From CAYLJJ01 sp964384025 (GTDB lineage: Bacteria > Myxococcota_A > Bradymonadia > UBA7976 > UBA1532), in assembly GCA_964384025.1 (NCBI GenBank), contig CAYLJJ010000010.1, positions 1 through 64,000 on the forward strand: 64,000 nt of DNA. The letters are read 5' to 3'. A program made the position numbers and the translations under genes. Position 1 is the stretch's first letter; each line of letters begins with the position of its first letter. The notes under the pieces are model-generated. The model was given only the letters and a program-made list of their open reading frames with translations. It ran no database searches and was not told where the DNA came from. Shown piece after piece: positions 51,209 through 60,273 of the stretch.

Positions 51209-52444
51209 CTATTTCCGCTGGATCTCTCCCTCTTTGAGGGCCACGCTGAGGGCGGAGATGGCAAGCTTTTTATCTTTAGAGAAGGCGAAGGCGACCTCCA
51301 TTCCCCTTTGAACCAGTTCCATATGGGGGCGTGGAGCCTTCCTCTGCTCGTAGACCTTGCGCAGCGCAGCGGCAAAGGCTTGGGCCTCCTCTAAGCTGTC
51401 CCAGGTGGAGAGGGTCAGGGCCACGCTGCGCTCTTGAGAGAGCTGTAGGACCGTATAATCCCCATCCCAACCCTCAGCGGCCTCGCTGGCTTCCGCTTGG
51501 GGGAGGCCGCTCATGAGGAGCTGGCGAAGATGAAACTCTCCGACGCGCCCCTCCCAGGGACGACTCCAGCCCTGAGGAGCGGGAGGCAGCTTGACCACGC
51601 TGGGGAGATCCCGCTGAAAATAGCGCTTGGGGTGGAGGATCTGCTCGGTGCTGTGAGGGGGGTTGGAGTAGATCTGGGCCATCTGCTTCATATCGATCCC
51701 CTGCTGCCTGACCGCTCCCATAAAGAGCATCCCCTGTTGATAGGGGAAGATGAGGGACTGTTTGAGATAGCTGGGAGCTGAGGCCATCACCGGAAACTGA
51801 GGACTGGACATCTGCAGTGGGAGGCTGGCGGCCAACATATTGAGGCTCAGAGAGGAGCGCGCGATATCCTCAGCTTGGGGATCTATCATTCTGCGGGGGT
51901 AGTTGAAGGTGAGGATGGTGGCGTCTCCCTCCAGGAGCGCGGCATGAGCCAGGATCTCATCATGAGTGTACTTCTTAGAGTCGATCAGCTCCCCTGCCTT
52001 CCAGTGAGCATCCTGGATGGCGTGCAGAATCTCATGGGCCATGATCGGCTCCTGCATGAGCTTAGGGAGCCACTCGGCGATATGCAGCTCCTGCCGGGTG
52101 TGATCATAGAAGCCCGCCACCTGCTCGGTCAGGAGGCTGGTGATGAACTCCCCATAGTTGAGTTGGGGAGGCAGGAGGCCCTGAAGTTTGAGCAACTCCC
52201 CCTCCGCCTTAACCTTCACTGGGCCGTACTCTTCGCGGAGCCGCTCTTGGATAAAAGTGGTGATCTCCCCCTTACTCTTGACTCCCATCTTGAGAGGCTT
52301 ACCCAGCTTGATCCCTCTCATCTTCTCAACCCGCGCGAGGGCACCGAGGGCCATAGATTTGAGCGCCATTTCCTTGGCTGTGGGGGCTGAAGGGGTGGCT
52401 AAGGTGGTGACCTTGACCAGGAAAATCAGGAAGAGGATCGTCAT
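51209..52444 (-). CDS. Exported HExxH zinc-metalloprotease-like protein
   Basis: 411 residues with AAGGAG before the ATG. A short hydrophobic start (about 2-14) suggests a signal peptide. The zinc motif HEILH with Glu138 (AHEILHAIQDAH, about 136-147) and a later HAALLEGDAT that can supply a third ligand Glu near 173 resemble gluzincin-type peptidases. No named family is recognised. The gene is alone on the minus strand, 78 bases downstream of the kinase gene and 52 bases from the divergent FadL-like gene, so these two share a very short promoter region. Confidence 0.78.
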   Translation of the reverse strand: MTILFLIFLVKVTTLATPSAPTAKEMALKSMALGALARVEKMRGIKLGKPLKMGVKSKGEITTFIQERLREEYGPVKVKAEGELLKLQGLLPPQLNYGEFITSLLTEQVAGFYDHTRQELHIAEWLPKLMQEPIMAHEILHAIQDAHWKAGELIDSKKYTHDEILAHAALLEGDATILTFNYPRRMIDPQAEDIARSSLSLNMLAASLPLQMSSPQFPVMASAPSYLKQSLIFPYQQGMLFMGAVRQQGIDMKQMAQIYSNPPHSTEQILHPKRYFQRDLPSVVKLPPAPQGWSRPWEGRVGEFHLRQLLMSGLPQAEASEAAEGWDGDYTVLQLSQERSVALTLSTWDSLEEAQAFAAALRKVYEQRKAPRPHMELVQRGMEVAFAFSKDKKLAISALSVALKEGEIQRK

Positions 52445-52496
52445 TGAGGCTCCTTCTCTTTACTTCGAAACGGTTCCTGGTCTCACTGGGGAGAAC

Positions 52497-53807
52497 ATGC
52501 TAACCAGTTTGACCATGCTCCGCTTAACACTCTGCGTCTTGGTCCTCTGCCTGCCATTTTCAGTACAGGCCAACATCTTTGACGCCTACGGCTTTGGGGC
52601 CCGCGCCAGCGCGATGGGGAACGCCCAGGTCGCCGCCAGCCGCGACTACAGCGCCGTCCATTACAATCCAGGCGCTTTGACCTATCGGAAGATTCCCCAT
52701 GTGGGGACGGGTATACAGATCATTCAGCCAGATCTCTACCTGGACCGAGACTATCTCCCTGAGGAGGGCAGTCCGCCGGATCGTCTCCCAGAGGGAAACG
52801 CAGGGATCCATTTGGGCTTGCTCTTTCCTCTGGGGGGGCTGATTGAGAACCGCTTTGCCTTGGGGATAGGCGCCTACTTCCCCGCGGTGAACATGACCCG
52901 TGTGGAAGCTCCAGATCCACAGACCCCCCACTTCTACCGCCATCAGGCTCTCTCTGACAGAATGGCGATCGCCTTTGGGATCGCCTATGAACTTCATCCC
53001 ATGCTCTCTCTGGGCCTTGGTTATCAATACTTAGAAAGCTTGAATGGTGAAGCAGAGATGGAGCTGGATCTCTTCACCCAGCGCTTTATTCGTAAGAATT
53101 TAACCGTGGATATAGAGATCAAGAGCGCTCTGATCACAGGCTTGGAGTTGCGACCTACAGAGAACCTGCGTTTTGGTTTTTCTTTTCGGGATGCTCTCGC
53201 CCTGGACTATCGTATCTACAACGAGATCAAGATCCGCGACATGGGCAACATCACCACAGAGATGGAGGGCAACTCAGTCTATACTCCACAGCGCTACACT
53301 CTGGGAGGTGCTTGGGAGGGCAAAGAGTGGACCGCGACCGCCGATCTGGTCTGGTCTCGTTGGAGCGAAGCACCCTCTCCCTCAACCCACTTTGTGATGC
53401 TCGTTGAGGGAGAGCCTCTCAATCTGGAGAGCATGACAGCGGAGGGAGATCCTTCCCCGCTGGGCGCGGTGGACACCTTGAGCCCTCGTCTGGGCTTAGA
53501 GCATCGTCTGGGGGATTGGACCTTGAGGGGAGGCTATGCCCTCTATCCCAGCCCGCTGCCCTCTCAGAGCAGCTACAGCAACTACGCGGACAATGACACC
53601 CATCAATTTGCTCTGGGGGGCGGTTACTCCTTCCCTGATCCTCTCGCCATCCGGGAGGCACCCATCACCCTTGATCTCACGATCCAGTTCAGTTGGCTCC
53701 CTGAGCGTCGCATGGAGAAAGAGGATCCCGATGATGCGGTGGGATCCTACTCAGTTGGGGGAAAAATCTGGAACAGCTGCTTGACTATCCGGCACGATTT
53801 TCATTGA
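52497..53807 (+). CDS. Outer-membrane transport protein, OmpP1/FadL family
   Basis: 436 residues from the ATG at 52497 (GGGGAG just upstream; ATG 52515 is an alternative). A signal peptide (about 1-25, ending VQA) is followed by the FadL-like start NIFDAYGFGARASAMGNAQVA and NPGALTY, the plug region of these porins. Alternating beta strands fill the rest, ending in SCLTIRHDFH. FadL-type barrels pass long-chain fatty acids or other hydrophobic molecules through the outer membrane. The stop overlaps the convergent LCCL gene by seven bases. Substrate is not readable. Confidence 0.9.
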   Translation: MLTSLTMLRLTLCVLVLCLPFSVQANIFDAYGFGARASAMGNAQVAASRDYSAVHYNPGALTYRKIPHVGTGIQIIQPDLYLDRDYLPEEGSPPDRLPEGNAGIHLGLLFPLGGLIENRFALGIGAYFPAVNMTRVEAPDPQTPHFYRHQALSDRMAIAFGIAYELHPMLSLGLGYQYLESLNGEAEMELDLFTQRFIRKNLTVDIEIKSALITGLELRPTENLRFGFSFRDALALDYRIYNEIKIRDMGNITTEMEGNSVYTPQRYTLGGAWEGKEWTATADLVWSRWSEAPSPSTHFVMLVEGEPLNLESMTAEGDPSPLGAVDTLSPRLGLEHRLGDWTLRGGYALYPSPLPSQSSYSNYADNDTHQFALGGGYSFPDPLAIREAPITLDLTIQFSWLPERRMEKEDPDDAVGSYSVGGKIWNSCLTIRHDFH

Positions 53808-54505
53808 ACAGAACAGCGTCCGGTCCCATAGCCGGGGAAGAAGAAGCTGCTGGCATAGGGGCCCCAAGGAGCGGTCTTGATCCCAAAGCGTGTGCTCCCT
53901 TGATAAAAGCGGCAACCCAAAGCAGCCTTAACTTTCACCAGCCCTCCCTTATGATCGATCACGCCGGCGTGGCGCGCAGCTCTACAGAGCGAGGAGTCCG
54001 TGGTGTAGATCTGATTTCCCCAGACCATCCCCCCGATTGCTTCAGGAGGACAGCGGCAAAGGAAGCCCATCACCGCCTGCTCCTTGGGGAGCATATTGAA
54101 CTGGGCTGGACAGACTCCCCCCTCTTTGAGAATAGGGCAGCTTGGGCGCCCTTTTTTGGGAAAGAAGAAGCTGCTTTGGTAGGGACCCCATGAACTCGTT
54201 TGAACACCGTTCGCCTTTGAACCTGTATAGAACGCACAACCTGAAGCGGGCTGAATATCGACCCAGCTTCTCAAGGAGGAGAGCAATCCGGCGTGCTGTG
54301 CTGCGCGACAAAGATCTGAATCTGTGGTGTAGAGCTGGCTGCCCCAAACCGAACCTTTGGAGCCGACCGAGCACTCACAGCTCAGTGAAAGTCCTTGGAG
54401 TTTTGGAGGTAGATCTTGCCAGCGTTGAGGACAAGGCTTGGCCCAGGTTGGAGAAGCCAAATTGATGAGGAGCAGACTCATCAGGCTTAGAATCAGAGGA
54501 GACAT
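53801..54505 (-). CDS. Exported protein with two LCCL domains
   Basis: 234 residues from the ATG at 54505 (GGAG upstream; a longer frame reaches 54559). A signal peptide (about 1-22) precedes two copies of an LCCL fold (about 35-130 and 145-234). Each has the pattern GSVWG-x-Q(L/I)YTTDS, CRAAQHAG or CRAARHAG, then GC-x-FY-x-GS and WGPY-x-SSFFF, typical of LCCL domains of animal Limulus factor C and some bacteria. The role is binding, probably of lipopolysaccharide or another surface ligand, by family inference. It converges on the FadL-like gene with a seven-base overlap. Tandem LCCL with nothing else is uncommon. Confidence 0.82.
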   Translation of the reverse strand: MSPLILSLMSLLLINLASPTWAKPCPQRWQDLPPKLQGLSLSCECSVGSKGSVWGSQLYTTDSDLCRAAQHAGLLSSLRSWVDIQPASGCAFYTGSKANGVQTSSWGPYQSSFFFPKKGRPSCPILKEGGVCPAQFNMLPKEQAVMGFLCRCPPEAIGGMVWGNQIYTTDSSLCRAARHAGVIDHKGGLVKVKAALGCRFYQGSTRFGIKTAPWGPYASSFFFPGYGTGRCSVQ

Positions 54506-54579
54506 CTCTAACTCCAGATTGAGGGTTTTGGGATGATAAGCTCTCATCCTGAAAAACACATCTGCCTTTTTGGAGATCG

Positions 54580-55110
54580 ATGAGCCTCACCCTCAAACTC
54601 CTCAGCTTGCTCAGCTTCAGCTTCGCCTGTGGGAGTCCTCAAGAGGGACGCTTCTCAGAGGAGCTGCCCAAGGGGATCTATATCGACCATCTCAAAGTGT
54701 ATAAACAAAAGGGGGTCATGCAGACTTGGTATAAAGGAGAACATATCAAAAGATATAAAATCTCCGTGGGCCGAGGAAATTCAGGGCCAAAACGTATCGA
54801 AGGAGACAAAAAGACCCCAGAGGGACGTTACTATATCGATGAGCGCCACAAGAGCAGTCGCTTTCATAGATTTCTGCATATTTCCTATCCGAACGCTGCT
54901 GATCAGATCGCCTTTCGTGCTCTAAAGAGATCTCAAAAAGGGATCCGTATCGGCAGCGCCATCGGGCTGCATGGTGAACAACGCGGCCTGAGTTGGCTGC
55001 CTCACAAATGGATGAACTGGACCTCGGGTTGTATCGCTGTAGATGATGATGAGATTGAAGAGTTGTATCGGGCGGTTCAGCCTGGAGCGCTGATCGAGAT
55101 TTTCCCCTGA
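54580..55110 (+). CDS. L,D-transpeptidase (YkuD) lipoprotein
   Basis: 176 residues. The signal ends in a lipobox (SFAC, Cys17). The YkuD fold (about 32-176) has the catalytic Cys151 in TSGCIAVDDDE and His131 in LHGEQ, with ISVGRGNSGPK and TPEGRYYI before them. By family it cross-links or attaches to peptidoglycan in the periplasm. The protein is short with no LysM domain. It is divergent from the LCCL gene by 74 bases and convergent with the fructosamine kinase gene with ten bases between stops. Confidence 0.9.
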   Translation: MSLTLKLLSLLSFSFACGSPQEGRFSEELPKGIYIDHLKVYKQKGVMQTWYKGEHIKRYKISVGRGNSGPKRIEGDKKTPEGRYYIDERHKSSRFHRFLHISYPNAADQIAFRALKRSQKGIRIGSAIGLHGEQRGLSWLPHKWMNWTSGCIAVDDDEIEELYRAVQPGALIEIFP

Positions 55111-55120
55111 GGCAGAGGGC

Positions 55121-55987
55121 TCAGCGATAGCGCTGGAGCACAGCGCGCACCTCAGCGAGGTAGGCGTGGCCAAAGAGCTTGAGATGGTTGAGCAAGTGGT
55201 AGAGGTTATAGAGCGGGAAGCGTTGACGCCAGCCCTGCTCCAAAGGGCGCTCAGCGATATACGCCTCGTAGAAGGCGGGCTCAAAGCCCCCAAAGAGCGC
55301 GGTCATCGCCAGATCCGCTTCAGCCCAACCCCAGTAACAAGCAGGATCGATAAGGGCAGGCATCCCCTCAGGATCTACATGGGCGTTGCCTGACCAGAGA
55401 TCTCCATGCAGGAGCGAGGGAGGCTGAAGAGGGATCAGGCGCTCCAGGCGGGCACAGAGACGATCTACCGCGCGGACCTCCCCTCGTGCCAAGAGCCCCG
55501 CGTCTCGACAGCATCGCGTGAGGTAGCCAAGGCGCTGCTCAGCATAGAAGCTATAACCATCCTTAGAGGCTCGATTGGGCTGAAGCGTCTCCCCGCAATA
55601 GGTGTTTCGCTCAAAGCCAAAGTGAGGGCCCAGATGTTGATGTAGTTGCGCCATCCCTCGACCCAGGCGCTCACTGTAATCTGAGACTCTGCGACCTTCG
55701 AGGAGATCCTCTAGGAGCAGAAACTCAGCTTGGACCTCCAACACACGAGGGACCCGCAGAGTCTCTGTAGCCCCCAGGGCTTGAAGACCAGCGGCCTCGG
55801 CGGGGAAGAGATCTACAGCTACTCCCGCCTTGCTCTTTAAGAAGAGGCTACGCCCGCCTGAGAAGCGTAGACGCTGCGCCTGAGCAATACAGCCCCCCGA
55901 GAGAGACTTCAACTCCAAAGGCAGCCCCCAGCCCTCCTGCTCCAACCAAGTTCTCAACGTCGAAGGGAGATTGAAGTTGGCCCTCAT
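55121..55987 (-). CDS. Fructosamine-3-kinase family protein
   Basis: 288 residues. Phosphorylates protein-bound or small fructosamines with ATP as a glycation repair step. The kinase-like fold has SLFLKSK near 46-52, the catalytic-loop motif LLHGDLWSGNAHV (about 197-209) and the metal motif ALIDPACYWGWAEADLAM (about 215-232), all close to the FN3K family. Length matches (about 290). Its start lies one base after the stop of a small membrane protein gene, so they are in one operon. Confidence 0.92.
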   Translation of the reverse strand: MRANFNLPSTLRTWLEQEGWGLPLELKSLSGGCIAQAQRLRFSGGRSLFLKSKAGVAVDLFPAEAAGLQALGATETLRVPRVLEVQAEFLLLEDLLEGRRVSDYSERLGRGMAQLHQHLGPHFGFERNTYCGETLQPNRASKDGYSFYAEQRLGYLTRCCRDAGLLARGEVRAVDRLCARLERLIPLQPPSLLHGDLWSGNAHVDPEGMPALIDPACYWGWAEADLAMTALFGGFEPAFYEAYIAERPLEQGWRQRFPLYNLYHLLNHLKLFGHAYLAEVRAVLQRYR

Positions 55988-55988
55988 C

Positions 55989-56270
55989 TCAACGACCCTT
56001 TACGCTGGGGTGTGCGGGCCGAGAGCGGTAGGGGCTGGGGAAGAGAAACTCTACCTCTCCTAGAGGCAGGGGAGGGCGCTCCTCCTGCACCTGCACCAGC
56101 TTTTGGGAGATGGGAGGCAGGGGGGGTCTCAGGACCAGATCGGGGCGCCGCGTGCGCCCCAATTGAAAGCCCGCCGCGAAGAGGAGCCCAGAGAAGAAGG
56201 TGGTCCCCAACACCAAAAGCAGCATTTGAGGAGGATCAAGGCGGATCTCAACTTGGTTGCGCTTGCGCAT
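55989..56270 (-). CDS. Small single-pass membrane protein
   Basis: 93 residues. A charged N-terminus (about 1-14) is followed by one transmembrane segment (about 15-36, MLLLVLGTTFFSGLLFAAGF) and a Pro-rich basic tail (about 42-93). No family is recognised. It is upstream of the fructosamine kinase on the same strand, with one base between, so the two are co-transcribed. A role as a membrane anchor or scaffold is possible but not shown. Confidence 0.65.
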   Translation of the reverse strand: MRKRNQVEIRLDPPQMLLLVLGTTFFSGLLFAAGFQLGRTRRPDLVLRPPLPPISQKLVQVQEERPPLPLGEVEFLFPSPYRSRPAHPSVKGR

Positions 56271-56393
56271 GAGGACTCCAGAAGATCGAGGCGCCTACAC
56301 TAGCCGACATCTCCTGCGGTTCCAAATTTCCGGCGCTCCTCGTGATCTGTCGGCTTAGTGCAAGAGGAGACAAATCGGGACTGAGCGATGCGA

Positions 56394-57704
56394 TCAATCT
56401 AAGAGTTCTAAGGCTCGCTCAAGCCCTTTGGTCTCAAGCACGCGATCAACCTGAACCGATACATTCACGTTCACATTATCAGAGGTCCAGATCGAGATTA
56501 GAGCATATTGGCGCACCTTTACATCCCAATCCAAGACCTCGATACGAACATAGCGGGTATAGTCCCGAGATGCAGGAAAGAGGAAGCTGGCGTCCACGTT
56601 GATATCATGAAAGTTAGCGAAGGCGAAGAAGCCAACCTGTTGGATATCCAAGTTGATCTGATTGCGAGCAGAGGCCTCATGCATTGACGCAGCGGTCTGA
56701 TTCAAGCCCTCCCAGCGATCTGGATTATCGATATAATCGGACCAAGCAGAAATCAGCTCATGTAGATGTTCTCTATCCATCGCTTCGATTTTGGCCAGAG
56801 CCTCAGCCTTAAAGTCGGGCTGCTCCTCGGTGCTCTCATCGTAGATCCCATCCACGCGATAGTTATCGAGTGTGTGATCTTTGATCAGCTGCTTGAGATC
56901 AACCTTGATCGCCTCTGTTGAGGAGGGCTTCAGCTCGCTCAAGCGATCACTCAGGTGCTGAGCGGCGCCGCTGATAGACTCTCGCAGCATGATGCGGGGA
57001 CTGCCCGCTGGATCGATCACCTTCCACAACAACGAGAGCATAGCAAGCTGCTTCTTGAGGTGGAGACCGCTCGACCAATTATCTCGAATCTCGACAGCGT
57101 CTTGGATCTTCAAGTTGTCGAAGATGCTGCGATCGATGCCAAGGTAGAGCTTGCGCCCCTCAAGGGCCATCTCTTCATCCACGATATGCTCTGGACAGAG
57201 CAGGAGGGTGTCGAAGAGTCGATTTGGGTATCCGCTCAGATCTTCATGTAGGTTTTTGAGGAAAGTGACCGTTGAGCGAACCTGCTGCTGGAGAGCTTCA
57301 AGCTCAGCATCACTGTCGATGTCATCATCATAGCCCCAGCGATCTTGCTCGGTGAAACAGTCATCTCCCTCCACTTTGATCTCATAGAGCGTAGAGATGC
57401 TCTCCACATTGACGCCTCGACGACTGAAGGTCTTATCCAGGGCCGGCTGGGTGCAAGCCAACAGATCATTGGCGTATTGGGTCAGCGCTTGGACGCGCTT
57501 GCTGGTCTGCGTGTGCCCCGGAAATTTCTCTTCATCAGGGAACTCAACAAAGCCGCAAGAGTAGTAACTGTCCTCCTTGCCCACGTCCTGCTCAGGCCTT
57601 GTTGGGGGTTGCTCCGCTTGTTCTGCATCAGAGGTGCTCTCACCGCAAGCACTCAAACTCAAGGCGAGGCTCAGCGAACTGAGGAGGGGGTAGGGATATT
57701 TCAT
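56394..57704 (-). CDS. Exported lipoprotein of unknown function
   Basis: 436 residues from the ATG at 57704, chosen because the signal peptide then ends in a lipobox (SLSAC, Cys20); a longer frame reaches 57758. The mature part starts Gln/Pro-rich and acidic (to about 45), then is mostly helical (about 45-320) with Asp/Glu-rich stretches and several Cys residues. The last 100 residues are beta-rich (FANFHDINVDASFLF, YTRYVRIEVLDWDVKVRQYALI). No motif for an enzyme or known family is recognised. The gene is alone, with about 120 bases to the upstream small membrane gene region and 200 to the next frame. Confidence 0.72.
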   Translation of the reverse strand: MKYPYPLLSSLSLALSLSACGESTSDAEQAEQPPTRPEQDVGKEDSYYSCGFVEFPDEEKFPGHTQTSKRVQALTQYANDLLACTQPALDKTFSRRGVNVESISTLYEIKVEGDDCFTEQDRWGYDDDIDSDAELEALQQQVRSTVTFLKNLHEDLSGYPNRLFDTLLLCPEHIVDEEMALEGRKLYLGIDRSIFDNLKIQDAVEIRDNWSSGLHLKKQLAMLSLLWKVIDPAGSPRIMLRESISGAAQHLSDRLSELKPSSTEAIKVDLKQLIKDHTLDNYRVDGIYDESTEEQPDFKAEALAKIEAMDREHLHELISAWSDYIDNPDRWEGLNQTAASMHEASARNQINLDIQQVGFFAFANFHDINVDASFLFPASRDYTRYVRIEVLDWDVKVRQYALISIWTSDNVNVNVSVQVDRVLETKGLERALELLD

Positions 57705-57910
57705 ATTCAGAATCTTTGGGCTGTTTTTTTGGGGAGCTGGGGTATCAAGATGCTCCATAGGAATGATGTGATCAAGCTAAAGTTTTGTTCTCTCTTTGGG
57801 GGGGGTGCTGAGAGTCCTGAAATATATTCCCAGTGTCGTAGTATTCCTCTCTGCTTGTTCCGAGACTCTAGCTCACTCCGAGAAGAGCTGCCTTCAATCG
57901 AAGACAACGT

Positions 57911-58276
57911 TTATTTTGCAATCAGTTTCCAGAGAGCCTCTGTGATTCCACCGCAGCGTTTCAACTCCTCAGCGGTGATATGCTCCAACGCCATTGATCG
58001 CCAAAACGGTGCGTCCGAGACAACTTGTCGGATAATCACTCGCGTTCTAAGCGTCCTCTTCTTCTTTTTCCCTGACCAATGCGCACGTTTCAACCACTTT
58101 GTATGCTTGATAAACCAGTTTGCATCTTGACCAAAACAACTAGATACTCGATCGACCAATATCGTCATCTTGGGGCTCCACTCAACCCAGGGCCACACAC
58201 CAAACGGTCCCTCCTCATCGCATTTTACAACCCAGCGACGCTCATCTGCATCTCCGATAGCCAACGCAATGATCAC
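57911..58276 (-). pseudogene. Possible truncated gene of unknown family, antisense to the MopE-like frame
   Basis: This frame is open from a TAA at 58345 down to 57911 and contains a protein-like sequence with PPPKGDEEIHGRK and ALAIGDADERRW upstream of the GTG at 58276, and SDAPFWRSMALEHITAEELK near the end. The only ATG/GTG start (GTG 58276) cuts off the PPPKGDEE part and has no ribosome binding site, so the true 5' end is probably lost. Codon pattern and residue composition look more natural here than the antisense plus-strand reading before about 58350. It is likely the 3' remnant of a gene broken where the MopE-like gene begins. Function unknown. Confidence 0.4.
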
Positions 58277-58285
58277 CTTCCGACC

Positions 58286-59290
58286 ATGAATTTCCTCATC
58301 ACCCTTAGGCGGCGGATAGTACTTACGGATAGTATCTCTAAATTAGAGCTTGCTCTTGAATGGGATGATTTCGACCCTATAAGAGTACGTATAAATAAGA
58401 CAGCGGTTAGATGTTGCGATGATGGACAGGAACTAAATTCACGTATAGAATGTTGCGGTCCGAGCGATATTGAGATTTGTGATGGGATCGATAATGACTG
58501 CGACGGTGAAATTGACGAAGGTTTTGATGTAGGTGAAGCGTGCCAATTAGGAACCGGTGCTTGTCTTTCCCATGGTGTGGTGGTATGTGGCGATAGTGGT
58601 CAGGCAGTATGTGATGCCCTGCCAGGAGTACCACATCCTGAGCAGTGCAACGGGATTGATGACGATTGTGATGGTGAAACGGATGAAAATCTTGGTGTAG
58701 GTGAAATATGCCAATTAGGAATCGGTGCTTGTCTTTCTCACGGAGTTAATATTTGTATTAATGGTGATATGGTGTGTAATGCTCCGATAAAGTCACCAAA
58801 TCCTGAACAGTGCAACGGAATTGATGATGATTGTGATGGTCGTGTCAATAATGATATTAACCCAGTACAATTGACGATGTTTAGAGGAGAATCACGATGT
58901 TGCGGAGGATTTGACAAATTATCCGGCGGAGAAAGTGTAGTTGGTCCTGGTTTCGATGTGGAACGAGATTCTCGTCTGCTTGTGCGCATTGAAACTGCCG
59001 TTGATGAACATTTATCTTGTTCTGGGTGCGCTCCTGGATGTGAACATAGAGAATCCCAGGAAAACGAATCTATTTCAGTATTTCTTGAAAACATTAACAC
59101 AGGCGCGCGAATCCATCTTGGTAATACTGAAGATTGGGGTGGAGTGCATGGATGTGTAAAAAACCGCTCTGACTATGAAATTCACCCAGGGACTGGACGA
59201 TTTCGACTTTATCTGGAGCATGCTCCAGGTGGTAGAGGAGCACAGAGTGTGATCCTGCATGAAACAACAGTACACATTCTCTGTGACTGA
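58286..59290 (+). CDS. MopE-like Cys-rich metal-binding repeat protein, probably 5'-truncated
   Basis: About 334 residues from ATG 58286; the true start is doubtful because the first 40 residues overlap the antisense remnant and there is no signal peptide, although family members are exported. Three CDGIDNDCDGEIDE-type calcium/copper-binding-like units (about 70-82, 133-145, 182-194), separated by GEACQLGTGAC and GEICQLGIGAC spacers, match the MopE/SACCT family pattern. The C-terminal part (about 200-334) is Cys-containing and beta-rich and not recognised. Composition is AT-richer than nearby genes, suggesting transfer. Best read as a truncated exported protein gene. Confidence 0.6.
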   Translation: MNFLITLRRRIVLTDSISKLELALEWDDFDPIRVRINKTAVRCCDDGQELNSRIECCGPSDIEICDGIDNDCDGEIDEGFDVGEACQLGTGACLSHGVVVCGDSGQAVCDALPGVPHPEQCNGIDDDCDGETDENLGVGEICQLGIGACLSHGVNICINGDMVCNAPIKSPNPEQCNGIDDDCDGRVNNDINPVQLTMFRGESRCCGGFDKLSGGESVVGPGFDVERDSRLLVRIETAVDEHLSCSGCAPGCEHRESQENESISVFLENINTGARIHLGNTEDWGGVHGCVKNRSDYEIHPGTGRFRLYLEHAPGGRGAQSVILHETTVHILCD

Positions 59291-59298
59291 AGAGCAGT

Positions 59299-60273
59299 TT
59301 ACCCCCCCGCTCGATGCTTCATCCAAGCCTTGATCGTCTCCAAAGCGGGCTTTCCTTTGGGGCAGTAGCTGTTATCCTGAGGCCCTCCATAGCCCCACCA
59401 ATTCCAGACAAAGAGCCCTGAGAGCCCAGGCTCATCTCGCCAGACCTGCGCGAAAGCCTCAAAGCAGAGGCGCTGCTCATCTAGATCGATGGGGCGGCTG
59501 CCGGTGTAGTCCCAAGGGCTGCTGGCGGCGCCATCTACGCTGGGGTAGCCCAGCTCCGTAAAGATCAGCGGCTTGCCGATGCGCTTACGCCAGCTCATCA
59601 GGCGCTGCCGTACCCGAGACCAGCTCTCTACCAGCTCCTCCAACTTGGGCTCTTTGCTCTGGCTGAGGCGGTAGTAAGCAGTCAAACCGATGAGATCCAG
59701 AGCATCCCAGAACTTCACCGGTTCATAGTGATCCCAGTTGGCTGAATAGAGCAGCTTACCTGAAAAACGGGCTCGGACCTTGCGGATAAGGGCTCGCCAG
59801 CGCTCCTCTCGATTCTCCAAAGAGGCCAGCTCACTGCCCACGCTGTAAAGCTTGGCCCGCTCCTCCTGAGCTATATCAGCATAATGGAGGATAAACCGCT
59901 CATAGCTCTGCCACCAGCGCTCCTCATCCTTGGGTTTTAGGGTCCCACGCCACTCGCCCAAGGCCCGCTGTTCAACCCAGAGGATCGGAAAGAGCAGGAC
60001 CTTGAGGCCATGACCTCGAGCGCGGCGGATGATGCGCCGAACCAGCTCTTCATCCTGGGTCTCCTTGGGGTGGGGCTGAATCTCATCGGTATAGATATCT
60101 CTCTGAGACCACTGCACCACCACCGAGATGTGATCCACGCCCAAGGCTGCGATCTCATCCACCATCTGATCAAAGCTGAGGCCCACAGCACGGTTTTCAT
60201 AGTGAGGGGTGAGAGCAATCCCCCTGATGGAGATCGCTGGGCTGAGGAGGAAGAGAGAGAAGAGGAGGTTCAT
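59299..60273 (-). CDS. Glycoside hydrolase, GH113-like TIM barrel
   Basis: 324 residues. A hydrophobic start (about 1-16) suggests export. The TIM-barrel pattern of family GH113 is visible: the acid/base Glu148 in SVGSELASLE and the nucleophile Glu240 in FTELGYPSVDGAASSPWDY, with YDHYEPVKFWDALDLIGLTAYY-type strands between. GH113 members cleave beta-mannan or related glycans; the substrate here cannot be told. The ATG shares a base with the stop of the upstream MBL gene (TGATG), so the two are translated together. Confidence 0.87.
   Translation of the reverse strand: MNLLFSLFLLSPAISIRGIALTPHYENRAVGLSFDQMVDEIAALGVDHISVVVQWSQRDIYTDEIQPHPKETQDEELVRRIIRRARGHGLKVLLFPILWVEQRALGEWRGTLKPKDEERWWQSYERFILHYADIAQEERAKLYSVGSELASLENREERWRALIRKVRARFSGKLLYSANWDHYEPVKFWDALDLIGLTAYYRLSQSKEPKLEELVESWSRVRQRLMSWRKRIGKPLIFTELGYPSVDGAASSPWDYTGSRPIDLDEQRLCFEAFAQVWRDEPGLSGLFVWNWWGYGGPQDNSYCPKGKPALETIKAWMKHRAGG

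Noticed and set aside
58079..58285. N-terminal extension of the MopE-like frame
   Set aside because: Composition is unlike the rest and it overlaps a more protein-like antisense frame; no signal peptide.
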